Positions 23,553 through 34,897 of a stretch of 64,000 bases of DNA are shown piece by piece. Numbering within the stretch: position 1 is the first letter of the stretch; each line of letters begins with the position of its first letter. A program made the position numbers and the translations under genes. Origin of the DNA: Limnomonas spitsbergensis (Eukaryota > Chlorophyta > Chlorophyceae > Chlamydomonadales); contig JAYJMM010000063.1 in assembly GCA_037349105.1 (NCBI GenBank), positions 124,001 through 188,000 of the forward strand, read 5' to 3'. The notes under the pieces are model-generated. The model was not told the DNA's origin, did no database searches, and saw only the letters and a program-made list of their open reading frames with translations.

Positions 23553-23625
23553 AAAGGTGCATACCCGCTGGGCCCTGTTGAACGCTTGGCCGCGTGGGGC
23601 TGGTAGGGAATGACTAGGCACAATT
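23553..23625. repeat. Dispersed repeat copy
   Basis: Same unit as at 6540-6720 and 56258-56330 (gcatacccgctgggccctg ... ggggctggtagggaatgact). Also followed by a 'ccatcctcctatgtg' tail as at 6650. Confidence 0.75.
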
Positions 23626-23936
23626 CCAGCCACCATGTGATTTTTTTACAGCCACCATGCACAGCCTGGGCCATAGTGCACCCATGCCATCCTCCTATGT
23701 GAGGGGGCAGGGACATGGAACCTTGTGTTTTAGGTGTGTCAGAGAAGATCGCAGGGCGGGTTTAATCCCGCAACCTCTTTGGACTGATAGGCAAGATGTC
23801 ATTGTAATAACCCAGAAGACTTCATGCATGAGTCAAATAAATCACACTCCCATGAAACGAGATCAAGTTTTTGTTGTTGTGAAAACGCTACAACAACGCG
23901 AACACATAACGTGAAGGCAGGACTCTAATACCATGT

Positions 23937-24900
23937 CAATAACGTTACACCCCTGGGCCCTACTAAGAACAGGCTCGGCCGCGTGGGCGCCTAAGTAAAA
24001 GGAGCAGAAGAAAAGGAACAGAAAATGTGAAGGGGCAGACACAAGGCTGGAAAGGAAAGGCAAAGTATGTTCCAGTCTCTGAGAAAGTGTAAGCCTCAAC
24101 GATTTCTACCACGTCTTCCACAAAAGCCAGGGCATCCCACCCAAGCTTGCCCCGGTACAACTCGAAAAAGTTTCTAGCACCGTTCGGAGGATCTGCCTAT
24201 CCCCGCTCCCAAAGTTGATCCTGCACGCTGGGGCATTGAAAGCAAGCATGCAATGCGTCCTCCACATGCTCACTGTCTCCCCTAGCTCAACATTGCTGGC
24301 AGCACCGTCTGTCACACTGCTGACTGCTGCGCCGTCCTCTAGTGTCAGCCATGTTGACGGCGCCAAGCCAGAGCCTTAACTTTGTGCGCATGCAAGCACA
24401 CTCCCTTCGACTGGTGCGGCCCCTGGCTTGCGCATGAACGGCGCCCGCTGTAGGCTGGAACCATGCGCGGTAGGCGGCCGCAGACATGTGTTTAGTGGCA
24501 GGATTTCTGGGGTCCCCTCTGCCGGCTGCATCCAGCTGCGCCCGTTGGTATGCTGCATCAACTAACGCTAGCCCCTCTGTGACAGGTAGCGGCTGCAGGT
24601 CAGTCGCTGTCTGACGCAGTTTGGGGACGGCTGATCGCCTGATCCCAGCTCCAGCTCCTCCAAGGCACCTAGCAAATCACTACACCAAGAGTGCCCTCCT
24701 ATGCCCTGCCTGGCAGCGAGTTGGTTGTCGGCCGCCATGGCTGCCACCATGAGTGGACTGTCTTGCTGTGCTGCTGGTGTTACCAATGTGTTGAAGAAGC
24801 CAAGTACATGCTGCCTTCAACCTCGCTGTAACGGCTGGATCTGCAACTCCCTCATGACCCCCCAGCTGGCAGCGGACATGTATCCAGGTCAGACCGCTGG
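23937..24900 (-). mobile_element. Degraded LINE-like retroelement fragment
   Basis: Minus-strand coding relics interrupted by stops and frameshifts. They include EHVEDALHACFQCPS (a Cys/His pattern like the zinc finger after LINE reverse transcriptase), then FFELYRGKLGWDALAFVEDV and VEIVEAYTF. The same peptide is found at 5.75 kb in another frame-disrupted copy. The element's 3' end is the left border, with the shared end sequence around 23940-23990 (TACACCCCTGGGCCCTACT). No intact RT domain is visible, so the LINE assignment is tentative. Confidence 0.5.
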
Positions 24901-25316
24901 CCTCCCTTGAGTGGCCAGCCTCCAGAAACACCTGTGCCCAAGTTCTCTTCTATCTCAATGATTTCTTGGGCACTGTTACACACTACCTATTCTGCAAGTT
25001 GTGAGAGAGCTTGAGGTCATTGCTACCAATTTCCACAGGACGCCAGGAACTTGGGCTGCAATTGCAAAGGAGCTGTCAGTTGCACAGCAGGCGGTCGGCT
25101 GCCTTGGCCAGTATCTGAGGTCCATAAATGGTAGGAGGATATCACCCAGCCCCCACTTGCTAATCCCCCACGGGCAAATCCAGGGGGGGGCCGGCCCCCC
25201 TGAGCAAGTCTGCTCCTGAGGAAAATCCACACGTACCGTACATGAACACTTCCAGACCGCAGCAGTACTTTCAGTTACCCCTACAGGGTACTCTTGCTGC
25301 TTTTGCTAAATTACAA

Positions 25317-26545
25317 ATGGCTTCTCTTACATCCAGCAGGGGTGTTGCAGTCTCCTCTCGGGTGCAGAGCACTCGTCCCTCCGCCCGAAGGTGTGTCGTC
25401 ACCATGGCCGCTCTCAGCCAGGTAAGAGCCTATATCGCACGCAAACCTGCAATTCGATTCAGAAGGCAGACAGTCCGCTGCGATCGGCATCTGGATTCCG
25501 TCGTACCGATTCGCACTCCCATCACACCGCTCCCATCGGCATCTGATCTCAGGATGAGCTCAAGAAGCAGGCAGCATGGAAGGCCGTGGATTACGTGAGC
25601 TCCAACATGGTGGTGGGCCTGGGCACTGGCTCCACCGCTGCGTTCGCAGTAGATCGGCTAGGGCAACTGCTGAAGGAGGGCAAGCTGACCAACATCATCG
25701 GCGTGCCCACCAGCATCCGGACGTACGAGCAAGCCAAGGCGCTCGGCATCCCCCTCGCTACGCTAGATGAGCAGCCACACATCAATGTGGCGATTGATGG
25801 TGCTGACGAGGTTGACCCCAACCTCGACGTCGTTAAGGGACGAGGGGGGGCTCTGCTGCGCGAGAAGATGGTGGAGATGGTGAGAGCTCATGTCGGGGCT
25901 GCACATAGAGGGATGGCAATCCTCAGAGGGGATAGCATGCTTGCATGCGGCATGCATGTCCTTTCATGAGGTAAATGGCAGGCATCTAATTGGATGGTTT
26001 AGGCTCAGACTGAGTACCTGTCTATTTCTGAGGCTACCGTATTGCCTTAATTGATGGGTTCCTGTCTCTATGTCTGGCTTGGGCAGTATATGTGTAACAT
26101 GCTTGGCCCTCCTAGCCTAAGCAGCTACTCTTGCGGGGCCCCTTGACCTTCCACCATTCAGGCCAGCGACAAGTTTGTCTGCATTGTGGATGACTCCAAG
26201 ATGGTCTCTGGTCTGGGTGGCAGCAAGCTCGCCATGCCGATTGAGATCACGCAGTTCTGCCACCTGTACACCCTACAACGAATCGCCAAGCTACCTGAGG
26301 TGGCTGGCTGCGAAGCCAAGCTGCGCATGGAGGGTGACAAGCCGTATGTGACGGACAACCACAACTTCATCGTGGACCTGTACTTCCAAGATCCTATCAA
26401 GGATAGCCACAAGGCGTCTGCAGCCATCCTAGCACTGGAGGGGGTGGTGGACCACGGCCTGTTCATGGATATGGTCGATGTTTGCATTATTGCGGGCAAG
26501 ACCGGTGTGGAGGTGAAGGAGCGCCCGCATCCTAAGAGGAAGTGA
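25317..26545 (+). CDS. rpiA: Ribose-5-phosphate isomerase A, plastid
   Basis: Three exons, 25317-25421, 25553-25879 and 26162-26545, give 271 codons in phase. It interconverts ribose-5-phosphate and ribulose-5-phosphate in the Calvin cycle and pentose phosphate pathway. Hallmarks: VVGLGTGSTAAFAVDRLG (phosphate-binding loop), HINVAIDGADEVDPNLDVVK (active-site Asp in DGAD), KGRGGALLREKM (catalytic Glu region), and MVSGLGGSKLAMPIEI. The leader MASLTSSRGVAVSSRVQSTR is a typical plastid transit peptide, about 35-40 residues. All catalytic motifs are intact. Dispersed-element copies flank it on both sides; the one at 26650-26716 sits in its 3' flank. Confidence 0.97.
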
Positions 26546-27810
26546 TCTGGCAATGAGACGGAGGACTAGACTTAAGAGGGGCTGTGGATTTGGACATCCT
26601 TTCCTTCTTCTGTAAGTCTTTTCCTTTCTTTCCTCTCTTGCATCCTCTTCTTTCAATCCGACAGTTGGACGCCCACGTGGCCGATCAATTTATGCAAGGC
26701 CCGGAGGTGTAACGTCATTCACCTGCATGTCTCCTCCCTCGAGGAGTGTCCTGCAAACCCATTGTCTTGGCACCAGCTCCCCCATTCGCCTGCTGTGCTC
26801 GCCTAGGATGACCAATGCCTCGTGCCCCGCATTAGTATCTTGCCCTGCATCTCCCAACACATCCTTGCCAGCCGCCGCTGGTGTAGTAGCAGCAGATCCA
26901 TGTCCAGCCGCGGCACAGGCAGGTAGATGCCCACTGCACATATTGCATGATGCGTCATAAGCAGATGCCTGCCCGCAATCAGTTCTATGCCCTGCTCAAG
27001 GGCCCAGCCTGCAGCTCCTGCCAGGTAGGCACAGTGCTTCCTGTCATGATAAACCTCAAGGACCTCAACGCCACCCCAATCCACCCTAGAAGGATACAAC
27101 GCCTTGAACTGCTGCGGGTGGTGTAGGCGAGCTTAGTATCTCTTTTGCTCAGTCCACACAAATCCCAGCTGGTTGAGGCGGTCAGCCTCTCACCGCTTGA
27201 AAGCATGATTGCGATGCATGTGGCGCGTCACACAGCTAGCCAATGCCCCCAGCTCTGCAGCGTCAAAGCACAAGCTAAGCATGGTGTTTTAGCAGAACCT
27301 AGAGTGCCACACCTCAATCTGCTTGCACAATTTTCAAGGCATGCATGGCAACTGGCAGATCAGGTTTTCGTCATGGTCACTGCATACTGTGGCTACCGTT
27401 CCTCTCTGTTGATCCGGTCATGCGCAACGTTGGAGATATGCTGGGTCACGGTGGATCTGCCAAATGCTCTGTCGGTAGGCCGTGGCACTTCATTACACAT
27501 GGAGAGCGATGACAAAATAGGTGATATTTATGGCACTTTCGTTCCACAATCAAAAGCAGGGTGGTAAAAACGATGCGGGCATGAGGCCCAGAACCGCACC
27601 GGCACTGTCTACGTGTTCACACCTGCGACCTCCGTTTCGAACTTCAAATCAGGAATGAGACCGCGCAGGCGCAGGAGGTGAATTTTGTTTAACAGGAATG
27701 GGACAGTAAATTCCCGATGCAGAGTCATAAGATTTGGATCCGTGGAACTTGAGCACCCTGGCCTCCTGACCTGGGTCATCTAACCAAGCAGGCAGGCATC
27801 GTGGGCAGGC
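26546..27810. other. Intergenic region with element relics
   Basis: Begins with the RpiA 3' flank, then a repeat end (26650-26716), then minus-strand open stretches at 26690-27206 with disrupted frames. These probably belong to an old element (for example EVYHDRKHCAYLAGAAGWAL) that I could not identify. A plus-strand open stretch, 27145-27567 (140 codons), overlaps it and has no recognisable family. The last 240 bases should contain the RAD17 promoter. Confidence 0.5.
26650..26716 (+). repeat. Dispersed element end in RpiA 3' flank
   Basis: Forward-oriented copy of the shared element end (GTTGGACGCCCACGTGGCC ... CCGGAGGTGTAACGTCATTC). It is homologous to the ends at 5.1, 5.95, 6.1 and 23.9 kb. 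Confidence 0.65.
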
Positions 27811-30800
27811 ATGTCCAAAAGGAAGGAAGCAGACGAGCCTGATGTGATAGAGATATTTGACAGCTCCGACGAGGATGATAGCCTGCAGCAACATGCAAAA
27901 TGGCCGAGACTTAGCCATGCAGCCCGGACATCACCCCTGCAATCTCAGAACTCAGCGCCGCGCAGCAGCCAAGGTCATCAGGTAGGGCGCCCGATGTAGA
28001 TGCTCATGAATCCTTGCCATGGGCCATCCATGAATACGTAGTGCCGTGCCTGACCCTCTTGTGTGGTTTTGCAGAGTTCTCAGAAGCCACAACTACCGCT
28101 TGCATTTTTGAATGCCTCTCAGAAACAACCATGCACCACACAGAATCTGCAACTCAGCAGCTCACAAGGGCGACCCTTGGCAGACCCTGCTTCTGTGCTC
28201 GTGGTCAGGGGCCGGCCGTCAGCCCCGAAATCACAGTCCAAGCCAGCTCGCCGCGCCCCAACCGACCAGCCAGCTGTCTCCCTCAGCCCCCAGCTGACAC
28301 AGCAGCAGAGGCTGTCCCAGCTGCTCAGCGTACCTGAACGCCCATATCAGCCTCAAGACAGCCCAGCAGCAGGCCCCAGCTCAGCAGCGACCACCAAGCA
28401 GCCTCGGAGCCTCAGGGACTCAGCGCCCTGGTCAGAGAAACACGCCCCTAGCTGCCTGGAGGAGCTGCTGCTGGCTGTGCAGCGCAAGAAGGCCCTGGAG
28501 CTGCAGGACTGGCTGGAGAGCCAGCTGCCACACAGGCTACATAAGGGAGCCAGGCACCTGCTCATCGTGACGGGTGAGAGGGCGTGGGGGGACATGTTAA
28601 GAGGAGTCTTTCAGGCATATGGAGTGGGGCAGCGCCCAGCTTATCATGACCAGCAGGCAGCAGCTGGGTGCAGCATTCGGGATTTGCCGACCCTGCTCCT
28701 GGTGTTGGGTCCCTATCTATCCACCTTGTCTCTGGTGTTGAGAGAGCCACATTACCCCCTGCCGCCCAGGACCCTCGGGATGCTGCAAGAGCGCCGCCAT
28801 CCGGGTCCTGACTCAAGAGCTGGGGTTTGAGATCAATGAGTGGACGCCCCCCACCCCGACTACATGGTCTGAGCACTGCTATCAGGTGTGAGGGGAGGAG
28901 GCATGGGCATTGCACCGGGTGGATGCAGGATTGTCGGGGCCTGAGACGGCCCCTGGATTATGCACCAGGCCTCCTTCAGCTCTGTATGCTCATCGTGTGT
29001 GCATGCATTGGTGCGATATTGGACGGGCCTGAGGTTGCCCCTGGATTGTATACCAGGCTGTTGCCAGCTCTGAACCCTGATTGTGTGTGTATGCATGCAC
29101 TTTTTGTGGCGACTGATGCTGGGTGCCGCACCCATGGGACCGAAGCTGAGTGCCGCACCCATGGGACCGAAGCTGGGTGTCCCGCCTATGGGACAGCTGT
29201 GGCTCCTTCCTTACATGCCTCTTTCACCTTGCTACATTTCTGCATATAACGCTGCCCTCCTGTCCTATTTTGCCACAGGGAGCTGCAGCGGGGCGCGACG
29301 GCGCGCGCTACTCCTCCAAGCTGGACGAGTTTGAGATGTTTGCCTCGCGGGCAAAGTACCCTCCGCTGGATCTCGGCCGTAGCACGGCAGGTCTGGGGGG
29401 CGTCGCGTCGTCCAGCGGCCGCCCCAAGCTGGTGCTGATAGACGACGTGCCACATGCTGCTGATGCCGAGGCTCGCAAGCGGCTGCTGGAGACGTTGCAG
29501 GACCTGGCCACCACGGCGAGGTAGGATTAGGGTATAACTCATGCTCGAGATTTTCCAGTCATGTTCACCGACTCGCATGAGCCATCGCGTCCTCATGCAT
29601 GCTGGTGAAGCTCTCGCATGGAGCTGCCTGCTGAACCTGCCTGCACGCAATCAATCGTGTGGTTCCTAGCATTTTTACCATCTGGTTTGACTCTAACCTC
29701 CTGATGTCGTAGTGTTGCTTGGGTTTCCTCTTGACCTCTCCCTCCATTCCTGCCGCGGCCTGCTCCTAGGTGCCCCGTCATCCTTGTGACCACAGAGTCG
29801 TCATCCACCTCCAACCACCTGGTGTCCGGAGCCAGTGCCGCATCGGGAGCTGCCAAGGGGCTGCACAAAGTGAGCCGCACGTGCCTGTGCATTACGACTG
29901 TACGAGTCCTCTCTTGGCTGGAGCATGCAAAGGAAATGCATGAGCCCAAGCATCTATGCATCAGTGTTGGCCATGATAGGGGTTAAGGGTTAAGTTCAAA
30001 CCCTTAGTCTAGTCGGTGTTGGCCATGGCCAGGGTTTAGTTAGTGTTTAGTTTGTTTAAACCCTAAGTCTAGTCGGTGTTGGCAATGTCGCGGGTTTAGG
30101 TTTTTTCCCTTTAAACTGTCAGTCTATTATAGTTAGTTTAAACCCTAAACCTTACTGCTCCAGCCTAAACGCCCATGTATCCTTGTTTGCCATGTTAAAC
30201 ACACTGACAAGCTCTGGACTGGGAATGAAAGGACATACATCGGAAGCCAAAACGCTATGCTGTCAAAATACAAAATCATGTCACACAAACACTTGACACC
30301 CGTGCAGGACATTCTATCCGGCCTACAGGCTATAGGGGCCAATATCATCTCTTTCAACGCAGTCACTGCCACGAACATTACAAAGGTGAGCATTGGGAGC
30401 GTTTCGCTTTGAATGCCTATTGGTGTGGCATTGGAGCATTCGTCTCTTTGCTGTGCTATACAGCGACTGTGGGTTTTGCCGTCACGCAAGGCATCTGGAT
30501 CTGGATCTGAATTTCGCTCTAGATCTGGATCTTGGCTGTGCTTATTTCTGTTGCTTCAGGTGCTGACAAGGGTTGGTGAGCAGGAGGGCATTCAGCTGCC
30601 TAGCGCTGCTGTCACCAGCATTGCCAGTGTGGCCGATGGCGATCTGAGAAATGCGATGCAGACGCTGCAGCTGCTGTACCAGCGGCCAGCCAAGGAGCCC
30701 CCTCGGGCAGGTCCAACAGCAGCAGCTAGCAAGGCTGCGGCCAAGAAGGTGAGTGCCCGTTAAGGGTCAGGGACACCTCATGGCTTGTGCAGGGATAGGC

Positions 30801-33800
30801 TTCCAGGATTTGTGTGCCGGGGTGTTGCTGTTGGGGGAATCCCTGTTGGGGAGACCCTTTGGCCTCGGGCCCGTAGTCATGCTGATGCGGGTACGGCTGG
30901 GGCTGGAGGCTGGACATCACAAGAATGCAAATGATTGAGCAGGGCAGGACTCGGGACGCATCTTCCTCTTGCACTTTGCCCAGCATGCCGGACTGGGCCC
31001 ATGCCCCCTCCCCGCCCCGCCCATTACGTGCGTCTCTTCCGTAGCAGGGGAGCAAGGCCCCCTCGAAACGTGCGGTTGCTGCGGCTGTGAAGGCCGCTGC
31101 TGCGCGGCCGCTGGAGCCGCGCGAGCTTGCCGGCATTGCCCAGGCCCAGCGTGACCAAGGCCTGCAACTGTTTCACGTGCTGGGGAAAGTCTTGTACAAC
31201 AAGAGGGACCTGCCGGGCCAGGCGGCCGACGACGGGGAGGGCGAGGGCGAGGAAGCGGGCCGGAACGGGGCAGGGGCGGGGTGCTCCCACAGCTCTGCGA
31301 CCCAGGGGGGCAGGCGGGCCGGGGCGCCCTCGACGGCAGCATCGCGGGCGCGGGCAGATGCGGCAAATAACATCCGAGTGCAGCAGCAGCGCGCTGGCGG
31401 GCCTGGTCAGTGGATGTCAGTGGTGGCTGAAATGTCGGCTGAGACGGAGCTTCCGGCCAGGTGCGTGTGACACTGTGACCTAGTGGGAAAGCGCTTCTGC
31501 CCGGGCTTGCTGCTGCTGACCAGGTCTTGCCAGAGGTTTTGCAATGTCAGGGCTCTACCTTTTGCGTGCCGGAGATAAGGTGTTACAGCAGATCATAGTC
31601 TTCCAGATCGACAACACATCGGTGGCCCTGCCCTGGCTGTCATGCTCCTGCCCCTCCTCTGGCTCCTACTTTCGGAGATGTGCTCCTTGCCCCTTGCTCC
31701 TAGCTCCTACCCTTGCCCCTTCCTACGGGGATGTGCTCCTCCCCCCTAGCCCCTACCCTTGCCCCTTCTTACGGGGATGTGCTCCTCCCCCCTATCCCCT
31801 ACCCTTGCCCCTTCTTACGGGGATGTGCTCCTCCCCCCTAGCCCCTACCCTTGCCCCTTCTTACGGGGATGAGCTCCTCCCCGCTGGCCCCTACCCTTGC
31901 CCCTTCTTACAGGGATGTGCTCCTCCCCCCTAGCCCCTACCGTTGCCTCTCTTTCGGGGATGTGCTCCTCCTTCCTTGCCCCCCCCCTTTGCCCCTACTT
32001 CCGGGGATGAGCTCCTCCCCCCTAGCCCCAACCCTTGTCCCTATTTACGGGAATTTGCTCCTCCCCCCTAGCCCCTACCCTTGCCCCTTCTTACGGGGAT
32101 GTGCTCCTCCTTCCTCGCCCCTACCGTTGCCTCTCTTTCGGGGATGTGCTCCTCCTTCCTTGCCCCCCCCTTTGCCCCTACTTACGGGGATGAGCTCCTC
32201 CCCCCTAGCCCCAACCCTTGTCCCTATTTACGGGAATTTGCTCCTCCCCCCTAGCCCCTACCCTTGCCCCTTCTTACGGGGATGTGCTCCTCCTTCCTCG
32301 CCCCTACCGTTGCCTCTCTTACGGGGATGTGCTCCTCCTTCCTCGCCCCCCCCCTTTGCCCCTACTTACAGGGATGAGCTCCTCCCCCCTAGCCCCAACC
32401 CTTGTCCCTACTTACAGGGATGAGCTCCTCCCCCCTAGCCTCAACCCTTGTCCCTATTTACGGGAATTTGCTCCTCCCCCCTAGCCCCAACCCTTGCCCC
32501 TTCTTACGGGGATGTGCTCCTCCCCCCTAGCCCCTACCCTTGCCCCTTCTTACGGGGATGTGCTCCTCCCCCCTAGCCCCTACCCTTGCCCCTTCTTACG
32601 GGGATGTGCTCCTCCTTCCTCGCCCCCCCCCTTTGCCACTACTAACAGGGATGAGCTCTTCCCCCCTAGCCCCTACCCTTTGCCCCTACTTACGGGGATG
32701 TGCTCCTCCCCCCCCCTTGCTCCCAGTCACCGGCGGCCACCCATGCGGTATGACCCGGAGGATCTGCTGCTGCGCTCCAGCCTGGACCCCTTGGGGGCGG
32801 TGTCATTCCTGCATGAGAATTACCCATCATTTATCGCGGAGGAGGCTATTGACGATGTCGCTCGGGCTGCGGCCTATCTGAGTGATGCAGGTGTGGGGGC
32901 ACTGAGGCAGATGGGAACAGAGCAGCCGCCTAGTCTTGCCGCCACCTTGCCTTGCAGCCGCTCAGCTTGGCAGCCGGAATGTAGCTACCCAACATTGCAG
33001 TCTGAATGCAGCCTGAATGCAGTCTGAGTGCAGTCTGAATGCAGCCGCCGCGTTGCCTTACAGTCTGATTGCAGCCTGAATGCAGTCTGAATGCAGCCGC
33101 CGCGTGCCTTACAGTCTGAATTCAGCCTGAATGCAGTCGGAGTGCAGTCTGAATGCAGCCGCCGCGTTGCCTTTCAGTCTGAGTGCAGCTGCAACGAATT
33201 TAGAACCTGGGCGCGGTGATGCGTGACAGCTCGGTTACCTTCAGGGCTGTGTTAAAATCTGAATTAAGTCCGTCTCAGCCCTGACCCCTGACGATCTGGG
33301 TCCATTGCTTTCCTTCAGGACTGTGTCCTAGGTTCTGGAGAAACCCTGAATTTGATTTGATCCCTGCTGATCTCGCTCATCTGTGGTCCATCGCCCCGCT
33401 GCAGGCTTTCTTGCCTCCTTCAGAGGTGGCAGCGATGGCCTAGGGTTCAGCGGGCTGGAGGACACGCCTGGCAGCAGTGTCCTTTCGATGTGCGCAGGGT
33501 CGGTGGCAGCAAGAGGGCTGCTGTTTGCTAACGAGCACCCTGCGCCGAGACGGTAGGTCTGATTTCCGTGTGTGATCTTGAGATGGAGGTGTTTTGAGGT
33601 ATGTAAATGTGCTTGTGCCGTGTCGTCTGCTGCTGCTTGTGCACGCCATCACACCGAGTTAACACACACACACACTGTTTCCTTATTTTGTTGACTTGCT
33701 CATGTTCAACTGTCCTTTTTGTCTGGCATGACGTGCCCCCCTGCTTGCAGGTTTTTGTCCATGAGGGGGCCGGCTGGCAATGTGGCAGGTCGGGCATGTG

Positions 33801-34537
33801 AGGCAAACCGAGGCTCCCTGCACGACTTCGCTCTTCGGATGGCTCGCCAGCAAGGGACCGTCACTGCCGGGGGCTCCAGCCAAGTGCTAGCGTCACAGGT
33901 GAGCTAAATAAAACACAGTTTGTTCAGTAGATGAAGTGGAGATGTGGAGTAGAGGTGCTGAACGGTAATGCCTGCTTGCTGGAGATACGAGGGATTCAGC
34001 CAGTGTCCATGCAGGTCTCTGACAGGCGTAGGACTAAATGGCCTAATTGGCGTAAATGGCCTAGGCCCAGGAAAAATGGACTGCTACAGCGATGGGGACG
34101 GCAACTTCTGGGATGCCCGGGTCTGACTATCAGACTCGAAACAGGAAGCAGACACGGATGGACCTCTGTGCTCATGCTACTTTGTTTCCGAAAGCATCAC
34201 GTTTCCTTTGTAGATGAGTAGTTTCTTTCTTTTTTTGACTGGCCTGGCTGGTGTGACCCCACAGGTGCTGCCGCATATGAGGAAGCTGGCGTGCGCCCCC
34301 TCCCATGCCTGGCTGAACAGTACGATGCCAACGACCTGGTCGCACTTGTGGAATGGTTCCATCAATGTGGTTCAGAGTGAAGGTCAACCACGGAATCAAA
34401 GTGACGTGAGGCTGGGCGGAGTGTCAATGGCCGGCCTGGCTTCAGATCCGTCTTTGACGGGGTTGGTAGAGAGCTTGTCCCTGCATCTGGGCACTGGGCA
34501 TGAGGATGAACCCATTGAGGATGCAGATGGTTCTTGA
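27811..34537 (+). CDS. RAD17: RAD17, DNA-damage checkpoint clamp loader
   Basis: Twelve exons: 27811-27981, 28075-28573, 28770-28885, 29279-29520, 29770-29869, 30308-30385, 30560-30748, 31045-31460, 32727-32890, 33414-33552, 33751-33898, 34265-34537. They give 844 codons with every phase matching. RAD17 with RFC2-5 loads the 9-1-1 clamp at DNA damage sites. Hallmarks: a disordered Gln/Pro/Ser-rich N-terminus, WSEKHAPSCLEELLLAVQRK, TGPSGCCKSAAIRVLTQELG (Walker A), FEINEWTPP, KLVLIDDVPH (Walker B-like), CPVILVTTESS, ISFNAVTATNITKVLTRVGE, VADGDLRNAMQTLQLL (sensor region), GKVLYNKRD, EAIDDVARAAAYLSD, SVAARGLLFAN, and an acidic end DEPIEDADGS. The Walker A has Cys where Gly normally precedes the Lys. 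The insert after GKVLYNKRD is low complexity. Introns 3, 5, 8 and 9 carry tandem repeats. Confidence 0.93.
28899..29200. repeat. Tandem duplications in RAD17 intron 3
   Basis: Two arrays follow one another. The first is an imperfect direct repeat of about 115 bases (ggcctgagrygcccctggat ... gtgtgtgyatgcat), two copies. The second is a 27-base unit (gctgrgtgccgcacccatgg gaccgaa), about three copies near 29118-29195. Confidence 0.8.
29975..30160. repeat. Telomere-motif-rich repeat in RAD17 intron 5
   Basis: Repeated gggtttag / aaccctaa words separated by 'tctagtcggtgttggccatg'. It runs for roughly two and a half copies of a 65-70 base unit. The TTTAGGG/TTAGGG cores resemble plant-type telomere sequence but are not a pure array. 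Confidence 0.65.
31665..32720. repeat. 46-bp minisatellite in RAD17 intron 8
   Basis: About 22 copies of a roughly 46-base unit: 'gatgtgctcctcccccctag' then 'cccctacccttgccccttct' then tacggg. It has variant and shortened copies and fills nearly the whole intron (31461-32726). The unit lacks stop codons in the sense strand, so long spurious ORFs result. Confidence 0.95.
32995..33190. repeat. Tandem repeat in RAD17 intron 9
   Basis: Short-unit array of cagtctgaatg / cagcctgaatg words, organised into three higher-order copies each ending in 'cagccgccgcgttgccttac'. Confidence 0.85.
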
Positions 34538-34897
34538 ATGTCTGACATGTCTGATCATTCGTTCAAAACTCCTTCCTGGCATGCATAAGGACGTTTCCAA
34601 CTACCGGTACTGGGGCAGTTTCTGGTGCCTCCTGTCGGTTTCAATCTAGGCAGCGGTAACCGGTGTGTGTCAGGGGACACCTGCGATCAAGTATGAAGTA
34701 TAATAACAACGCTGATATCAGTGAACGTGTAATTTATAATTAACGCTGTATACCGTAGAGACTTTAGGCGCACCTCGAGTTTGCACACTTCGAGCGTTGA
34801 CGACACTAACTGCAACAGGCCGACCAGCAGGACACCACTTTTATCTCAGGATTTAATCTGCCAACTTCACAACGAGACTTTGACAACTTGTTGTAGC
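34538..34897. other. Intergenic region RAD17 / F-box-like gene
   Basis: 360 bases between two plus-strand genes. It holds the RAD17 3' UTR and the next promoter. A TACCGGTA copy lies at 34602-34609. Confidence 0.5.

Larger units (their letters stand above)
23421..25316. other. Repeat-rich intergenic region, 1.9 kb
   Basis: Contains the dispersed repeat at 23553-23625, the retroelement relic at 23937-24900 and about 400 bases before RpiA. Short open stretches on both strands (for example 25001-25219) have no family match and are not called as genes. Confidence 0.55.

Noticed and set aside
27145..27567. 140-codon plus-strand ORF before RAD17
   Set aside because: No homology, no splice context, and overlap with degraded element sequence; not called.
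31544..33027. Pro/Leu-rich ORFs of up to 190 codons
   Set aside because: Produced by the 46-bp minisatellite in RAD17 intron 8, cycling through frames.
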